The translations under genes and the position numbers were made by a program. From contig JADZAC010000039.1 in the NCBI GenBank assembly GCA_020852835.1, forward strand, positions 62,001-126,000: a stretch of 64,000 nucleotides of DNA. The letters are read 5' to 3'. Shown piece after piece: positions 40,811 through 50,709 of this stretch. This DNA comes from Flavobacteriales bacterium (GTDB lineage: Bacteria; Bacteroidota; Bacteroidia; Flavobacteriales_F; PHOS-HE28). Numbering within the stretch: the first letter of the stretch is position 1; every line of letters begins with the position of its first letter. The notes beneath the pieces are model-generated. The model made no database searches and was not told the DNA's origin. It worked only from the letters and a program-made list of their open reading frames with translations.

Positions 40811-41428
40811 ATGCGCTCCTTCACCGTGTTGGGCCTTCTGCTTGCCCTCTCTGTCCATGCCCAGGACAAGATCAACCTGATGAACGGGCAGGTGCTGGAG
40901 GGCAAGGTGGTGGGCCAGAGCAGCCTGGAGATCCGCTATGTGGTGCCTAAGAAGCAACGCCTGGTGGAGCGGTCGGAGCCCACCAGCGGCGTGTTCAGCG
41001 TTACCGACAGCTTGGGGCGGGAAAAGGTGTGGTATTTCATGGACAGCGTGTTCGGCAATGAATACAGCGTACCGCAGATGCGCTGGTTCATCAACGGGGA
41101 GCGCGACGCGCGCCAAGGCTACAAGCCGTGGGGGCCCGTGCTCGGCGGTTTTGCGCTGGGTGCGGGACTCACCATGGCATTGGACCTGGAAGTGAATTCG
41201 TTGATCATCCCCCCGGTGTATGCAGGTTTCATGGCGTGGCCACGGGTGTACGTTACCCGCGGCTCCATCAGCGACCCCAACATGGAGGGTGACCCCATCT
41301 ATGCCACGGGTTACAGCGCCGTGGGCCGCCCCAAACGCGTGCTCAACAGCCTGCTGGGCACCGCGCTGGGCGTGGCCGTGGGCTTTGGCATGAACCAGCT
41401 GGTGATCAACCCGGCAGCCGATCGCTGA
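40811..41428 (+). CDS. Hypothetical secreted/membrane protein
   Basis: Signal peptide MRSFTVLGLLLALSVHAQ; LMNGQVLEGKVV; TM segments near C-term. Confidence 0.75.
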   Translation: MRSFTVLGLLLALSVHAQDKINLMNGQVLEGKVVGQSSLEIRYVVPKKQRLVERSEPTSGVFSVTDSLGREKVWYFMDSVFGNEYSVPQMRWFINGERDARQGYKPWGPVLGGFALGAGLTMALDLEVNSLIIPPVYAGFMAWPRVYVTRGSISDPNMEGDPIYATGYSAVGRPKRVLNSLLGTALGVAVGFGMNQLVINPAADR

Positions 41429-41431
41429 ACC

Positions 41432-42298
41432 ATGGCCGAGGACATCCGGCATCCGGTATGGCGCTGGCTGATCTTCGGCCATATCTGGGTGGCCTTGGCC
41501 GTGGGGGCGCAAACGCTTTGGACCACCTTGTTCCTGCATGGTGGTGGACTGGCCCGGCGCTATGCCTTGGCCGCATCCTTGGGAGCGTTCACGGCCTATG
41601 GGATCACCCGCCTTGCCCGTGTGGGCAGCCCGGAGGCTGACGTCTATGTCAACCTGCGGTGGTATGCGGCCAACAGGCGCTTGATGTACCTGCTCGTCGG
41701 CGGGGCTGGAACCGTGGCATTGCTGCTTATGTGGCCGTTGTGGCCACGGATCTGGCACATCCTGCTGCCTGCTGCGGCACTCACCTTCTTCTACGTCACT
41801 CCGTTCACCTCCGGTAGGGGCCGCGGCATCGGCCTGCGTGAAGTACCCTTCCTGAAGGCCATGCTCATCGCCGTGCTCTGGTCGGTGGTGGTGGTGGCCA
41901 TACCCTTGCACCTGGACAACGCTGCGTTTTCCACTGGTGCCATCATCGCGTATACCTGCATGCGCGTGCCGCTCATCTTGGCTTTGGCCATACTGTTCGA
42001 CATCCGAGACCAGCCCACGGACGACCCCGCGCTGCGTACGGTGCCGCTGGTCTTCGGCGTCAGAGGTGCCAAGGCCATCGCGGTATTCCTGCTGCTGTGC
42101 TCGGCTGCTTTCGAGGTGCTCTTTCTTCGGGGCCTGGGCTACACTACGGCCGCATGGACCATACTGGCCGGTTATGCGTTCGCCATCGTGCTTGCCTTGT
42201 TGGCCAAGCCGGTCCGCGATCCATTCTACTATGCCATCCTGGTGGACGGGGTGATGATCGCCGTGCCGCTTTGCGGTTGGTTGGGCACCCACTGGTAA
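41432..42298 (+). CDS. UbiA-like multi-pass membrane protein
   Basis: Eight-TM pattern; LAILFDIRDQPTDDPALRTVPLVFGVRGAKAIA resembles UbiA second Asp-rich motif. Confidence 0.7.
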   Translation: MAEDIRHPVWRWLIFGHIWVALAVGAQTLWTTLFLHGGGLARRYALAASLGAFTAYGITRLARVGSPEADVYVNLRWYAANRRLMYLLVGGAGTVALLLMWPLWPRIWHILLPAAALTFFYVTPFTSGRGRGIGLREVPFLKAMLIAVLWSVVVVAIPLHLDNAAFSTGAIIAYTCMRVPLILALAILFDIRDQPTDDPALRTVPLVFGVRGAKAIAVFLLLCSAAFEVLFLRGLGYTTAAWTILAGYAFAIVLALLAKPVRDPFYYAILVDGVMIAVPLCGWLGTHW

Positions 42299-42322
42299 GC
42301 CACAGCTATTTTCGCTGCCCAC

Positions 42323-43603
42323 ATGCAACTCCCGGAGAACAACCTTGGATCTGCGCGGCAGTGGGATGCGCAAGACCCGCTGAACGCCTTTCGCGAGCAA
42401 TTCCTCATCCCCAAGGTGGAGCAAACCCCCATCGTTTATTTCACCGGCAATTCGCTCGGCCTGCAACCTGTGGATGCCGAAGCGGCCATCAAGCGGGAGT
42501 TGGAGGACTGGGCCCGCTTCGGCGTGGAGGGCCACTTCCACGCACGGCACCCCTGGTTCAGCTACCATGAACGGTTTGGTGCCGGTGCAGCATCCGTGGT
42601 GGGCGCGCGGCTCGAGGAGGTGGTGCTGATGAACCAGCTCACCAGCAACCTGCATTTCTTGCTGATCAGCTTCTACCGCCCCAAGGGCAGGCGCGTGAAG
42701 ATCCTCATGGAGCACGGGCCTTTCCCCAGCGACCGCTACGCCTTGGCCTCGCAGATCGCCCTGCACGGCCTGGATCCCGGGGAATGCTTGGTGGAGATGC
42801 AGCCCCGCGAAGGCGAATACCTGTTGCGTACGGATGACATCCTGGCCAAGATCAACGAGATGGGCGATGAGTTGGCCCTGGTGCTTTTCGGTGGCGTGAA
42901 CTATTTCACGGGCCAAGCCTTCAACATGGAGGCCATCACCGCCAAGGCGCACGAAATGGGTGCGTTTGCCGGCTTCGACCTGGCCCATGCCGCAGGCAAC
43001 ATCCCTTTGCAGCTGCACGATTGGAACGTGGACTTCGCCTGCTGGTGCACCTACAAATACCTGAACAGCGGCCCGGGCAGCGTGGGCGGGGCCTTCGTGC
43101 ATGAGCGCCACCTGAATTCCGGCCTGCCGCGGCTGGCGGGCTGGTGGGGGCACGACAAGAAGACGCGCTTCCAAATGGGCCCGGACTTCAGCCCCATGCC
43201 CACGGCCGAAGGCTGGCAGGTGAGCAACGCGCCGGTGTTCAACATGGTGGTCCACGGCATCGCCTTGGCGCAGTTCGTGCAAGCCGGCATGGAGCGGTTG
43301 AGGGCCAAGAGCCTGCTGCTCACCGGCTACGCTGAGGCCATCATAGACGAGATCAACGACAAGCACCTTGCCGGGCTGCAGATCATTACCCCGCGCGACC
43401 CCGCTCAGCGCGGCTGCCAGCTCTCCATTGTGGCGCCCGTGAAGGGAAAGACGATCTACAACCGCCTCACTGAGCGCGCCGTTTCCGTGGATTGGCGTGA
43501 ACCCAGCGTGATCCGCATGGCACCGGTGCCCATGTACAATAGTTTCGAGGACGTGTTCCGGTTTGGCGAGATCCTGAAGGAATGTTTGGGAGTAAGGGCA
43601 TAG
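42323..43603 (+). CDS. kynU: Kynureninase
   Basis: YFTGNSLGLQPVDAEAAIKRELEDWARFGVEGHFHARHPWFSYHE...FDLAHAAGNIPLQLHDWNVDFACWCTYKYLNSGPG. Confidence 0.95.
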   Translation: MQLPENNLGSARQWDAQDPLNAFREQFLIPKVEQTPIVYFTGNSLGLQPVDAEAAIKRELEDWARFGVEGHFHARHPWFSYHERFGAGAASVVGARLEEVVLMNQLTSNLHFLLISFYRPKGRRVKILMEHGPFPSDRYALASQIALHGLDPGECLVEMQPREGEYLLRTDDILAKINEMGDELALVLFGGVNYFTGQAFNMEAITAKAHEMGAFAGFDLAHAAGNIPLQLHDWNVDFACWCTYKYLNSGPGSVGGAFVHERHLNSGLPRLAGWWGHDKKTRFQMGPDFSPMPTAEGWQVSNAPVFNMVVHGIALAQFVQAGMERLRAKSLLLTGYAEAIIDEINDKHLAGLQIITPRDPAQRGCQLSIVAPVKGKTIYNRLTERAVSVDWREPSVIRMAPVPMYNSFEDVFRFGEILKECLGVRA

Positions 43604-43721
43604 TACGCAGGGCGTGGTTCGTAGTGGAAGAAACACACCAACTGCACGTTGCCCATTTTGATCCACGCAAAGGCCGCTGTACCCCACGACCTGCACCCTA
43701 CGAACCGCGAACCTGTCACCC

Positions 43722-45077
43722 ATGAAGAACATCACCATTGTCGGCGGAGGGCTGGTAGGCAGCCTGCTCGCGGTGCTGCTGGCCAAGCGCGGCCACAAAG
43801 TGGACGTGTACGAACGCCGCGAAGACCCCCGCACCACCAAGGCATGGGAAGGCCGCTCCATCAACCTGGTGGTGAGCCACCGCGGCTGGCAGGCGCTACG
43901 GCTGGCCGGGCTGGAAGAGGAAGTGCGCGGTATCACCGTGCCGGTGTACGCCCGCATGACGCACGACCCCGAAGGCAAGACCAACCGCCAGCCGTACAGC
44001 ATCGACAACAAGGCCAACTGGTCCGTGAGCCGCGGCCGCCTGAACAACCTGCTGCTGGACCAGGCCGAAAAGGTGCCCGGCGTCACCCTGCACTTCGGCT
44101 ACCGCTGCGTAGACGTGGACCTGGACAAGGCCACCGGCATCTTCACGCGGAAAGGGGAAGAGGCCAAGACGGTTCCCGCCGACGTGATCCTGGGCTGTGA
44201 CGGCGCCTTCAGCGCGGTGCGGCTCAAGATGCAGTTCGGCCGCATGAACTACCAGCAGGAATACCTGGAGCACGACTACAAGGAGATCGCCTTTCCAGCC
44301 GGCCCGGACGGCGCCTCATTGATGGACCCGCAGTGCCTGCACATCTGGCCGCGCCGGTATTACATGCTCATGGGCCTGGCCAACGGAAACGGCAGCTTCA
44401 CGGGCACGCTCTTCATGCCGCACAAGGCCCTGCCACAAGCTCCCGATGCCGGTTTCGACAAAGTGCGCACCGAAGCCCAGGCCGATGCCTTCCTCAAACG
44501 GCACTTCCCCGATGCCTACGCCATCATCCCGGACATGACGGCCCAATACATGCGAAACCCGGAAGGCATGCTGGTGATGGTGCGCTGCAGCCCCTGGATC
44601 CACGGCAGTACCGCCGCCTTGCTGGGCGATGCTGCCCATGCCGTGGTGCCCTTCTACGGCGAAGGCATGAACGCCGGCTACGAGGATTGCCACGTGCTCT
44701 GCAAGATGCTCGATGCCCACGGCGACGACAACTGGGGTGCGGTGCTCCACGCCTACAACGAGCAACGCGTGGCCAACGGCCATGCCATCGCCGACCTCAG
44801 CGTGCGCAACTACACGGAAATGCGAGACCTGGTGGCCGACCCCCGTTTCCTGCTGCGTAAAAAGATCGAAGGGCACCTGCAGGCCAAGCATCCCGACCAG
44901 TGGATGCCCTTGTACAGCTTGGTGAAATTCTCCGACATTCCCTACGTGGAAGCCCTGCGCGAAGGCCAGCGCCACGACCGCGTGATGGAACAGGTACTGG
45001 CCATGCCGGAGATCGAAACGAATTGGGGGAGTGCGGAGGTGGAGAAGAAGGCCCTGGAACTGCTGAAGCAGGTGTGA
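43722..45077 (+). CDS. kmo: Kynurenine 3-monooxygenase
   Basis: ITIVGGGLVGSLLAVLLAKRGHKVDVYERREDPR...GRSINLVVSHRGWQALRLAGLEEEV; adjacent kynU. Confidence 0.94.
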   Translation: MKNITIVGGGLVGSLLAVLLAKRGHKVDVYERREDPRTTKAWEGRSINLVVSHRGWQALRLAGLEEEVRGITVPVYARMTHDPEGKTNRQPYSIDNKANWSVSRGRLNNLLLDQAEKVPGVTLHFGYRCVDVDLDKATGIFTRKGEEAKTVPADVILGCDGAFSAVRLKMQFGRMNYQQEYLEHDYKEIAFPAGPDGASLMDPQCLHIWPRRYYMLMGLANGNGSFTGTLFMPHKALPQAPDAGFDKVRTEAQADAFLKRHFPDAYAIIPDMTAQYMRNPEGMLVMVRCSPWIHGSTAALLGDAAHAVVPFYGEGMNAGYEDCHVLCKMLDAHGDDNWGAVLHAYNEQRVANGHAIADLSVRNYTEMRDLVADPRFLLRKKIEGHLQAKHPDQWMPLYSLVKFSDIPYVEALREGQRHDRVMEQVLAMPEIETNWGSAEVEKKALELLKQV

Positions 45078-45212
45078 GCGTTCACCCCATTGAGCGGAGC
45101 ACATGGCAGCCACCGAACCTCCGTTTCGGAACTGAATGGCCCCATGGATGTCCTCGTTCACCTGCGCAGGACCTCACGAACAGCAAATCTTTGGTGAACA
45201 CTCCTTTTCGAT

Positions 45213-45461
45213 ATGACCACCGCCGCGCTGATCACCAAGCTGAAGAAGCAATTGGACAAGGAGACCGACCGTGAGGTGCTTCATTCAATTGAATTTCTCT
45301 TATCGGAAGGTACCAAGGCAGAGCGGGCCAAACGGAGATTGATGCTCGTTGCCATGAAAAGTGAGCGCGCCATCGCAGATGGAAGGACCATGACCTTGGA
45401 AGAGGCCAAATTGAAACTTGCGGATTCCATGGAAGTGCGCCGCACCATGCGCGGCAAGTAG
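45213..45461 (+). CDS. Putative antitoxin
   Basis: Small ORF (82 aa) immediately upstream of a ParE/RelE-like ORF. Confidence 0.6.
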   Translation: MTTAALITKLKKQLDKETDREVLHSIEFLLSEGTKAERAKRRLMLVAMKSERAIADGRTMTLEEAKLKLADSMEVRRTMRGK

Positions 45462-45473
45462 CCAGGTGCGCCC

Positions 45474-45773
45474 ATGCGGATCGTGATCACGGAGCCGGCT
45501 TGGGAAAGCTTTGATCAAGCGGTTGGGTTCCTCCAGGCCCAATGGTCCGACAAGGTGATCGACCGAATTGTGGCCCGGATCTGGGAAAGCATCGGCTTGT
45601 TGGCGGTGCATCCGCATGGCGGGCAGGTTGAAGAGGATTTGGCATACTTGTCAAAAGGCCACCGGCGCACGGTTGTGGGCCACTTCGAGATCATCTACTA
45701 TGTGGAAGGAGATGTTGTCTACGTCACGGACATCTTTGACAGTCGACAGGACCCCGGCAAGATGAAAGGCTAA
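45474..45773 (+). CDS. RelE/ParE-superfamily toxin
   Basis: MRIVITEPAWESFDQAVGFLQAQWSDKVIDRIVARIWESIGLLAVHPHGGQVEEDLAYLSKGHRRTVVGHFEIIYYVEGDVVYVTDIFDSRQDPGKM. Confidence 0.85.
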   Translation: MRIVITEPAWESFDQAVGFLQAQWSDKVIDRIVARIWESIGLLAVHPHGGQVEEDLAYLSKGHRRTVVGHFEIIYYVEGDVVYVTDIFDSRQDPGKMKG

Positions 45774-45921
45774 GTACTGCAACATGGATTGACGCGGAAC
45801 CCACGTCCATCTACGTCCATTTGGAGGGCCATTCGAGCTGCCCTGCCACCCACAGCCCCCCGTTGACACTTCCGTCCCGGTTCCATCGTTAAAGGTGCAT
45901 ACCCGTCCTTCCTTTGAAACG

Positions 45922-46770
45922 ATGAACCGCTACTTCACCCTTGTCCTTGGCATGCTGCTTGTCGGCAGCCTTTGTGCCCAGGGCATCTATGGCCGAAAGC
46001 GCCCGGAGATCTTCCCCACCGACGGCAAAATGCGGCGTGGCGGCTTCTACTTCGCGCCGGGCATTACGTACTCGCTGCCCCGGTTCAAGGATGAGGAGGA
46101 AACGGTGTTCCAAAACGCAGACACCACCTACACGGCCTTGTTCGACCCCAATGGCAAGATCGGCCTGTACCTGGAAGCAGGCTGGTTCATCTCCACCCGC
46201 GATCCCATCATCTTGGACTACTGGGACTTCGGCCTGGCCTACAAGCAGCTCAAGGGCACCGAGGACTACACCAGCACCTTGGTGCGCGGCGACAGCATCG
46301 GGCACATTGCCGGTGGTGGTGCCTTCAACGACCGGCACCTCACCTTGCACGCCAACGCCAACAAGCTCTTCCAGGTGCGCGACTACCAGTTCATCCAATT
46401 CAGCCTTGGCGCCAACGTGGACTGGCGTTTCAGCACCGGGCGCGACTACGCCGCCGACCTCACCACGCTGAACCGCTGGGCCTTCCCGCCGGAGATCATC
46501 GGTCAAGTTCACGCCAAACTGGGCTACGGCTTCAAGCTCACCCAACAGTTAATGGTGATCCCCGCCATCGAAACGCCGTTCCTCAGCATACAGCCGGGCG
46601 ACGACGGCAACTTCGGGAAGCTGCAATGGTTCAGCAGCACCTACCGCCCGCTGATCCTCAGTGTACGCTTCCTCTTCCTGCGTTACCCGAAAGGTTGGGC
46701 CTGTCCGCCAGTAAAGCAGAACGCCTTTGAGAAGAGCAAGACGGTGAACCCGAGCTACGAACGAAAGTAG
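45922..46770 (+). CDS. Outer-membrane beta-barrel-like hypothetical protein
   Basis: MNRYFTLVLGMLLVGSLCAQGIYG signal peptide; alternating beta-like strands. Confidence 0.65.
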   Translation: MNRYFTLVLGMLLVGSLCAQGIYGRKRPEIFPTDGKMRRGGFYFAPGITYSLPRFKDEEETVFQNADTTYTALFDPNGKIGLYLEAGWFISTRDPIILDYWDFGLAYKQLKGTEDYTSTLVRGDSIGHIAGGGAFNDRHLTLHANANKLFQVRDYQFIQFSLGANVDWRFSTGRDYAADLTTLNRWAFPPEIIGQVHAKLGYGFKLTQQLMVIPAIETPFLSIQPGDDGNFGKLQWFSSTYRPLILSVRFLFLRYPKGWACPPVKQNAFEKSKTVNPSYERK

Positions 46771-46776
46771 CCGATC

Positions 46777-47412
46777 CTACCCCCGCACAAACGGATTCCC
46801 TCTCCGTTCTTCTCCGATGGTGGTTTCCGGCCCGTGGCCGCAGTATACCACCACTTCATCCCCCAAAGCGTATAGTTGTGTACGGATGCTCTCCAGCAGC
46901 GTGTCCATATCACCGCCGGGCAGGTCGGTGCGGCCGATGCTGCGCTGAAAGAGCACGTCGCCGCTGAGGATGAAGTGCCGCTTTGGATTGTAGAATGCAA
47001 TGTGCCCCGGGGCATGGCCCGGCACGAAAAGCACGTCCAGGTGCTCATCACCCAGGGGGATCACCTCGCCCTCCTCAATGAACCGGGCAGGGGCTGGGGG
47101 CGAGGCGCAGGCCACACCGAACATGGCGGCACTGGCCGCGGCATGCTCCAACACGGGCAGGTCCTTGGCGTGCAGTTCCGGGGAAAGGCCATAGCGCTTT
47201 TTTGCCCAGGCACAGCCCATCACATGGTCCACATGGGCATGGGTGAGCAACACCCGGACGGGCCTGATGCCGTGGTCCCGCAGCCAGTGTTCCAGTTCCC
47301 GTTCCTCGTTTTGGTTGCTGCAGCCGGGGTCGATGAGCATACCTTCACCATCCGCGTGCAGCACGTAGGTGTTTTCCTGGAAAGGGTTGAACGTGAATTT
47401 TTGGACGTGCAT
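46777..47412 (-). CDS. MBL-fold metallo-hydrolase (glyoxalase II-like)
   Basis: MHVQKFTFNPFQENTYVLHADGEGMLIDPGC...LLTHAHVDHVMGCAW...VPGHAPGHIAFY...LSGDVLFQRSIGRTDLPGG. Confidence 0.93.
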   Translation of the reverse strand: MHVQKFTFNPFQENTYVLHADGEGMLIDPGCSNQNEERELEHWLRDHGIRPVRVLLTHAHVDHVMGCAWAKKRYGLSPELHAKDLPVLEHAAASAAMFGVACASPPAPARFIEEGEVIPLGDEHLDVLFVPGHAPGHIAFYNPKRHFILSGDVLFQRSIGRTDLPGGDMDTLLESIRTQLYALGDEVVVYCGHGPETTIGEERRGNPFVRG

Positions 47413-47469
47413 GCCAGCGGAAAAAGCGTGAACTTCGCAACTCTTCCCGCAAAAGTACCCGAGACCGCC

Positions 47470-50400
47470 GTGTGCCGCCCCATCCGCATCCTGCTGTTGC
47501 CGCTGTTGGCCCTGTTGGCGGCGCCCGGCAGTGCGCAGTTCTACAACGGAAGCCAGCAGCGCTTCGGGAAGAACCGGGTGCAATACCGCGAGTTCCTTTG
47601 GCAGAGCTACCGCTTCCCGCAGATCGAGACCTATTTCTACAAGGAAGGCCGGGATGTGGCGAAGTACGTCTCCATCAGCGCCATGCGCAACAAGCAGGAG
47701 CTGGAGAAGTTCTTCGACCACCCGATCGATGAGCGCCTGCAGTTCGTGGTGTACAACACCCAGAGCGACTTTCGGCAGAGCAACATCGGGCTTACCGACG
47801 ATGAGCTCTACAACATCGGCGGAGTAACCCGCATTGTGGGCAGCAAGGTGTTCGTGTACAACGAGGGCGACCACGCCCTGTTGGACCGGCAAGTGCGCTC
47901 GGGCATCGCCCAGGTGATCTTGGACCAAATGATGTTCGGCGGCAACTGGCGTGAGGTGCTGCGCAACAGCGCCACCATGAACCTGCCCGAATGGTTCACC
48001 AAGGGCCTGGTGGGCTATGTGAGCGGACCGTGGGATGCCGCTTCGGAGAGCCGCCTGCGCGATGCGGTGCTGGGCGGGCGGTATGCCAAGTTCAACCGGT
48101 TGGAGGGGCGGGATGCCGAACTGGCCGGGCAAGCCCTGTGGAGCTATGTGGCGGATGTGTACGGTACGGCGGTGATCCCCAACATACTCTACATGACCCG
48201 TGTAAGCCGCAACCCGGACAGCGGTTTTATGTATGTGCTGGGCGTGCCCCTGAAGGAACTGTTGGAGGAATGCACCAACCATTACCGCACGCGCTTCCTG
48301 GAAGAAGAGCGCCAGCGCGATGAGGCGGACCTGGAGGAGTTGGCCGTGAAAACGCGCAAGGCCCGCAGCTATTCCCAGTTCAAGCTCAGTCCGGACGGGC
48401 GATATGCCGCCTGGGTGAGCAATGAACTGGGCCAGTACAAGGTATGGCTTTGCGACTTGGGCACGCGCAAGGTGAAGAGGATCGCCAAGGGCGAAAAAAA
48501 GATCGACCGCATCATCGACACGAGCTGGCCGGTGCTGGCCTGGCACCCCACTGGCAGTGCACTCACGTGGACCACCGAACGAAAAGGCGAGCTGCTGCTG
48601 AACACATGGACGGCGGATGACCGGAAAACGGTGCGCAAGCCCGTGTTCATGTTGGACAAAGTGCTGGACATGGCCTACAGCCCGGACGGCCGAAACATGG
48701 TGTTCAGCGGGGTGCGGGAAGGCCGCACGGACCTGTACCTCTACTACGTCATCGGCAACCGGCAGGAGCAGCTCACCAACGACCAATGGGACGACCTGGA
48801 CCCCGCTTTTGCCGATGGCGGCCGCTCGATCATCTTCAGCAGCAACCGCAGCGACGACACGCTCCGCACCGCCACTGAGCCATTATGGGCTCCTCATGCC
48901 AAGGATATATTTCTCTATGACCTGGCCCGTCGGGGCAGCGTGCTCAAGCGGCTTACCGACACGCCAGGTGCCGATGAGCGCCAGCCCGCCATGTTCGACA
49001 GCACCCACTACACTTGGTTGAGCAATGCCGCCAGGCTGCAGGACCGCTGGGTGGCGCACTACGACAGTGCGGTAAGCGCCGTGGACACCACCATCCACTA
49101 CCGCTATTTCACCGTGGCCGCGCGCGGCTCCAACTACAAGCGCGGCATCTTGGAACAGGATGTGGCCGGGCAGGGCCGCATGGCACAATTGCTCTTCAAT
49201 GGCGGCAAGTACAGGTTTCAGGTAGGCGCAACGGACCGGCTGCAAAGTGCCCTTGGGCAGCCGCCGGCAGAACTGCACGAAGACCAGGCAGTGAAGCCCG
49301 GCGGGGCGATCGATCACCTGAGCGCGGTGGTGAAGGTGGCAGTACCGGCAGATAGTGTTGCGGATGCCGTGGACATCCGCAACTACCGCTTCAGCGATGA
49401 GGGCGCAGTGCCGCCCAAGGCCCCTCCTGGGGAGCAAAGCCGGCAAGAGGAAGTGCCCGTGGTGGGCCTGGCCGACAGCGGACAGGATTCCGTGCTGGTC
49501 ACCAAGCTGCAATACCCCGAGCAGCGCAACTACAACGTGAACTTCGCCACGGACGAGGTGCTCACCCAGTTGGACAATAGCTACTCCTCGGAGTTCTACC
49601 AGCCGCTCACCGGGGCGGCCGCACTCAACCCCGGCCTAAGCGGACTGATGCGCATGGGGATAAGCGACCTGTTCGAGGACTACAAGATCACCGGCGGCTT
49701 CCGTTTGGCGCTGGACCTGAACAACAACACGTACATGCTTCAGTTCACCAACCTGAAGCGCCGCTTGGACAAGGACATCATTTTGCAGCGCCAAGCCACC
49801 CAGGGCCTCAGCAACCTGGGCGTGGTGAAGCTGCTCACCCATTCCGCCACCTACCGCGTGTCATGGCCGTTCAACGAACTCACGTCCCTGCGGGCATCGC
49901 TCTCCTACCGGCACGACCGCTACGTAACCCAGAGCATCGACCAGCTCTCGCTGCGCGTGCCCAACGCCAGCGACCAAACCGCCAGTGCCAAACTGGAGTA
50001 TGTGTACGACAGCAGCCGCCCGCGCGGGCTCAACTTGTACAATGGATGGAAGGCCAAGGCCTTCGGCGAGTACTACCAGCAGCCGGACGGCGCAAAGACC
50101 GGCATGCAAGTGGTGGGCTTCGACATACGCAACGGTTTGGCCCTGCACCGCGAATTGACCTGGGTGAACCGCTTGGCGGGTTCAGCGTCGTTCGGCAGCC
50201 GCAAAGTGCTCTTCTTCATGGGCGGGGTGGACAATTGGCTCTTTGCCAAAACCGATGACAGTGTCCCCATCGACTTCACGCAGAATTATTTCTACCAAAG
50301 CTTGGCAGTGCCCATGCGCGGCTTCTACTACAATGCCCGCAACGGCAATGCGTTCGCAATGGCCAACTCCGAACTGCGGCTTCCGGTGTTCAAATACCTG

Positions 50401-50706
50401 CTCAACAAGCCCCTGCAAAGCGATTTCCTCAGGACGTTCCAAGTGGTGGCTTTCGCCGATGCCGGCACGGCCTGGACCGGAAGCAACCCCTATGCCGAGG
50501 ACAACTTCTTCAACCGGCAGGTGATCCAGCGCAATCCGCTCACGATCACCGTCCGCAACCAGCGCGAGCCCATCATCTGGGGCTATGGTTTCGGCGCCCG
50601 TGCACGTCTGTTGGGCTACTACATGCGGGGCGACTGGGCTTGGGGCGTGGACGATGGCGTGGTCCAAAAGGGCGTGTTCCAATTTTCGCTCAGTTTGGAC
50701 ATCTGA
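47470..50706 (+). CDS. Large secreted protein: gluzincin-like N-term + TolB/PD40 propeller + BamA-like barrel C-term
   Basis: GTG start CRPIRILLLPLLALLAAPGSAQFYNG; LPEWFTKGLVGYVSG; YSQFKLSPDGRYAAWVSNELGQYKVWL; C-term FYYNARNGNAFAMANSELRLPVFKYLL. Confidence 0.8.
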   Translation: MCRPIRILLLPLLALLAAPGSAQFYNGSQQRFGKNRVQYREFLWQSYRFPQIETYFYKEGRDVAKYVSISAMRNKQELEKFFDHPIDERLQFVVYNTQSDFRQSNIGLTDDELYNIGGVTRIVGSKVFVYNEGDHALLDRQVRSGIAQVILDQMMFGGNWREVLRNSATMNLPEWFTKGLVGYVSGPWDAASESRLRDAVLGGRYAKFNRLEGRDAELAGQALWSYVADVYGTAVIPNILYMTRVSRNPDSGFMYVLGVPLKELLEECTNHYRTRFLEEERQRDEADLEELAVKTRKARSYSQFKLSPDGRYAAWVSNELGQYKVWLCDLGTRKVKRIAKGEKKIDRIIDTSWPVLAWHPTGSALTWTTERKGELLLNTWTADDRKTVRKPVFMLDKVLDMAYSPDGRNMVFSGVREGRTDLYLYYVIGNRQEQLTNDQWDDLDPAFADGGRSIIFSSNRSDDTLRTATEPLWAPHAKDIFLYDLARRGSVLKRLTDTPGADERQPAMFDSTHYTWLSNAARLQDRWVAHYDSAVSAVDTTIHYRYFTVAARGSNYKRGILEQDVAGQGRMAQLLFNGGKYRFQVGATDRLQSALGQPPAELHEDQAVKPGGAIDHLSAVVKVAVPADSVADAVDIRNYRFSDEGAVPPKAPPGEQSRQEEVPVVGLADSGQDSVLVTKLQYPEQRNYNVNFATDEVLTQLDNSYSSEFYQPLTGAAALNPGLSGLMRMGISDLFEDYKITGGFRLALDLNNNTYMLQFTNLKRRLDKDIILQRQATQGLSNLGVVKLLTHSATYRVSWPFNELTSLRASLSYRHDRYVTQSIDQLSLRVPNASDQTASAKLEYVYDSSRPRGLNLYNGWKAKAFGEYYQQPDGAKTGMQVVGFDIRNGLALHRELTWVNRLAGSASFGSRKVLFFMGGVDNWLFAKTDDSVPIDFTQNYFYQSLAVPMRGFYYNARNGNAFAMANSELRLPVFKYLLNKPLQSDFLRTFQVVAFADAGTAWTGSNPYAEDNFFNRQVIQRNPLTITVRNQREPIIWGYGFGARARLLGYYMRGDWAWGVDDGVVQKGVFQFSLSLDI

Positions 50707-50709
50707 GGA

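Noticed and set aside
40352-44086. 1244-aa minus-strand ORF spanning five loci
   Set aside because: Antisense to hypothetical, UbiA-like, kynU and kmo genes with clear homology-type motifs; low-complexity H/Q/G/A-rich composition typical of antisense frames in high-GC DNA.
46777-48786. 669-aa minus-strand ORF read as one protein
   Set aside because: Only the C-terminal 211 aa (46777-47412) are a real MBL-fold protein; the N-terminal part is antisense to the TolB-like gene.
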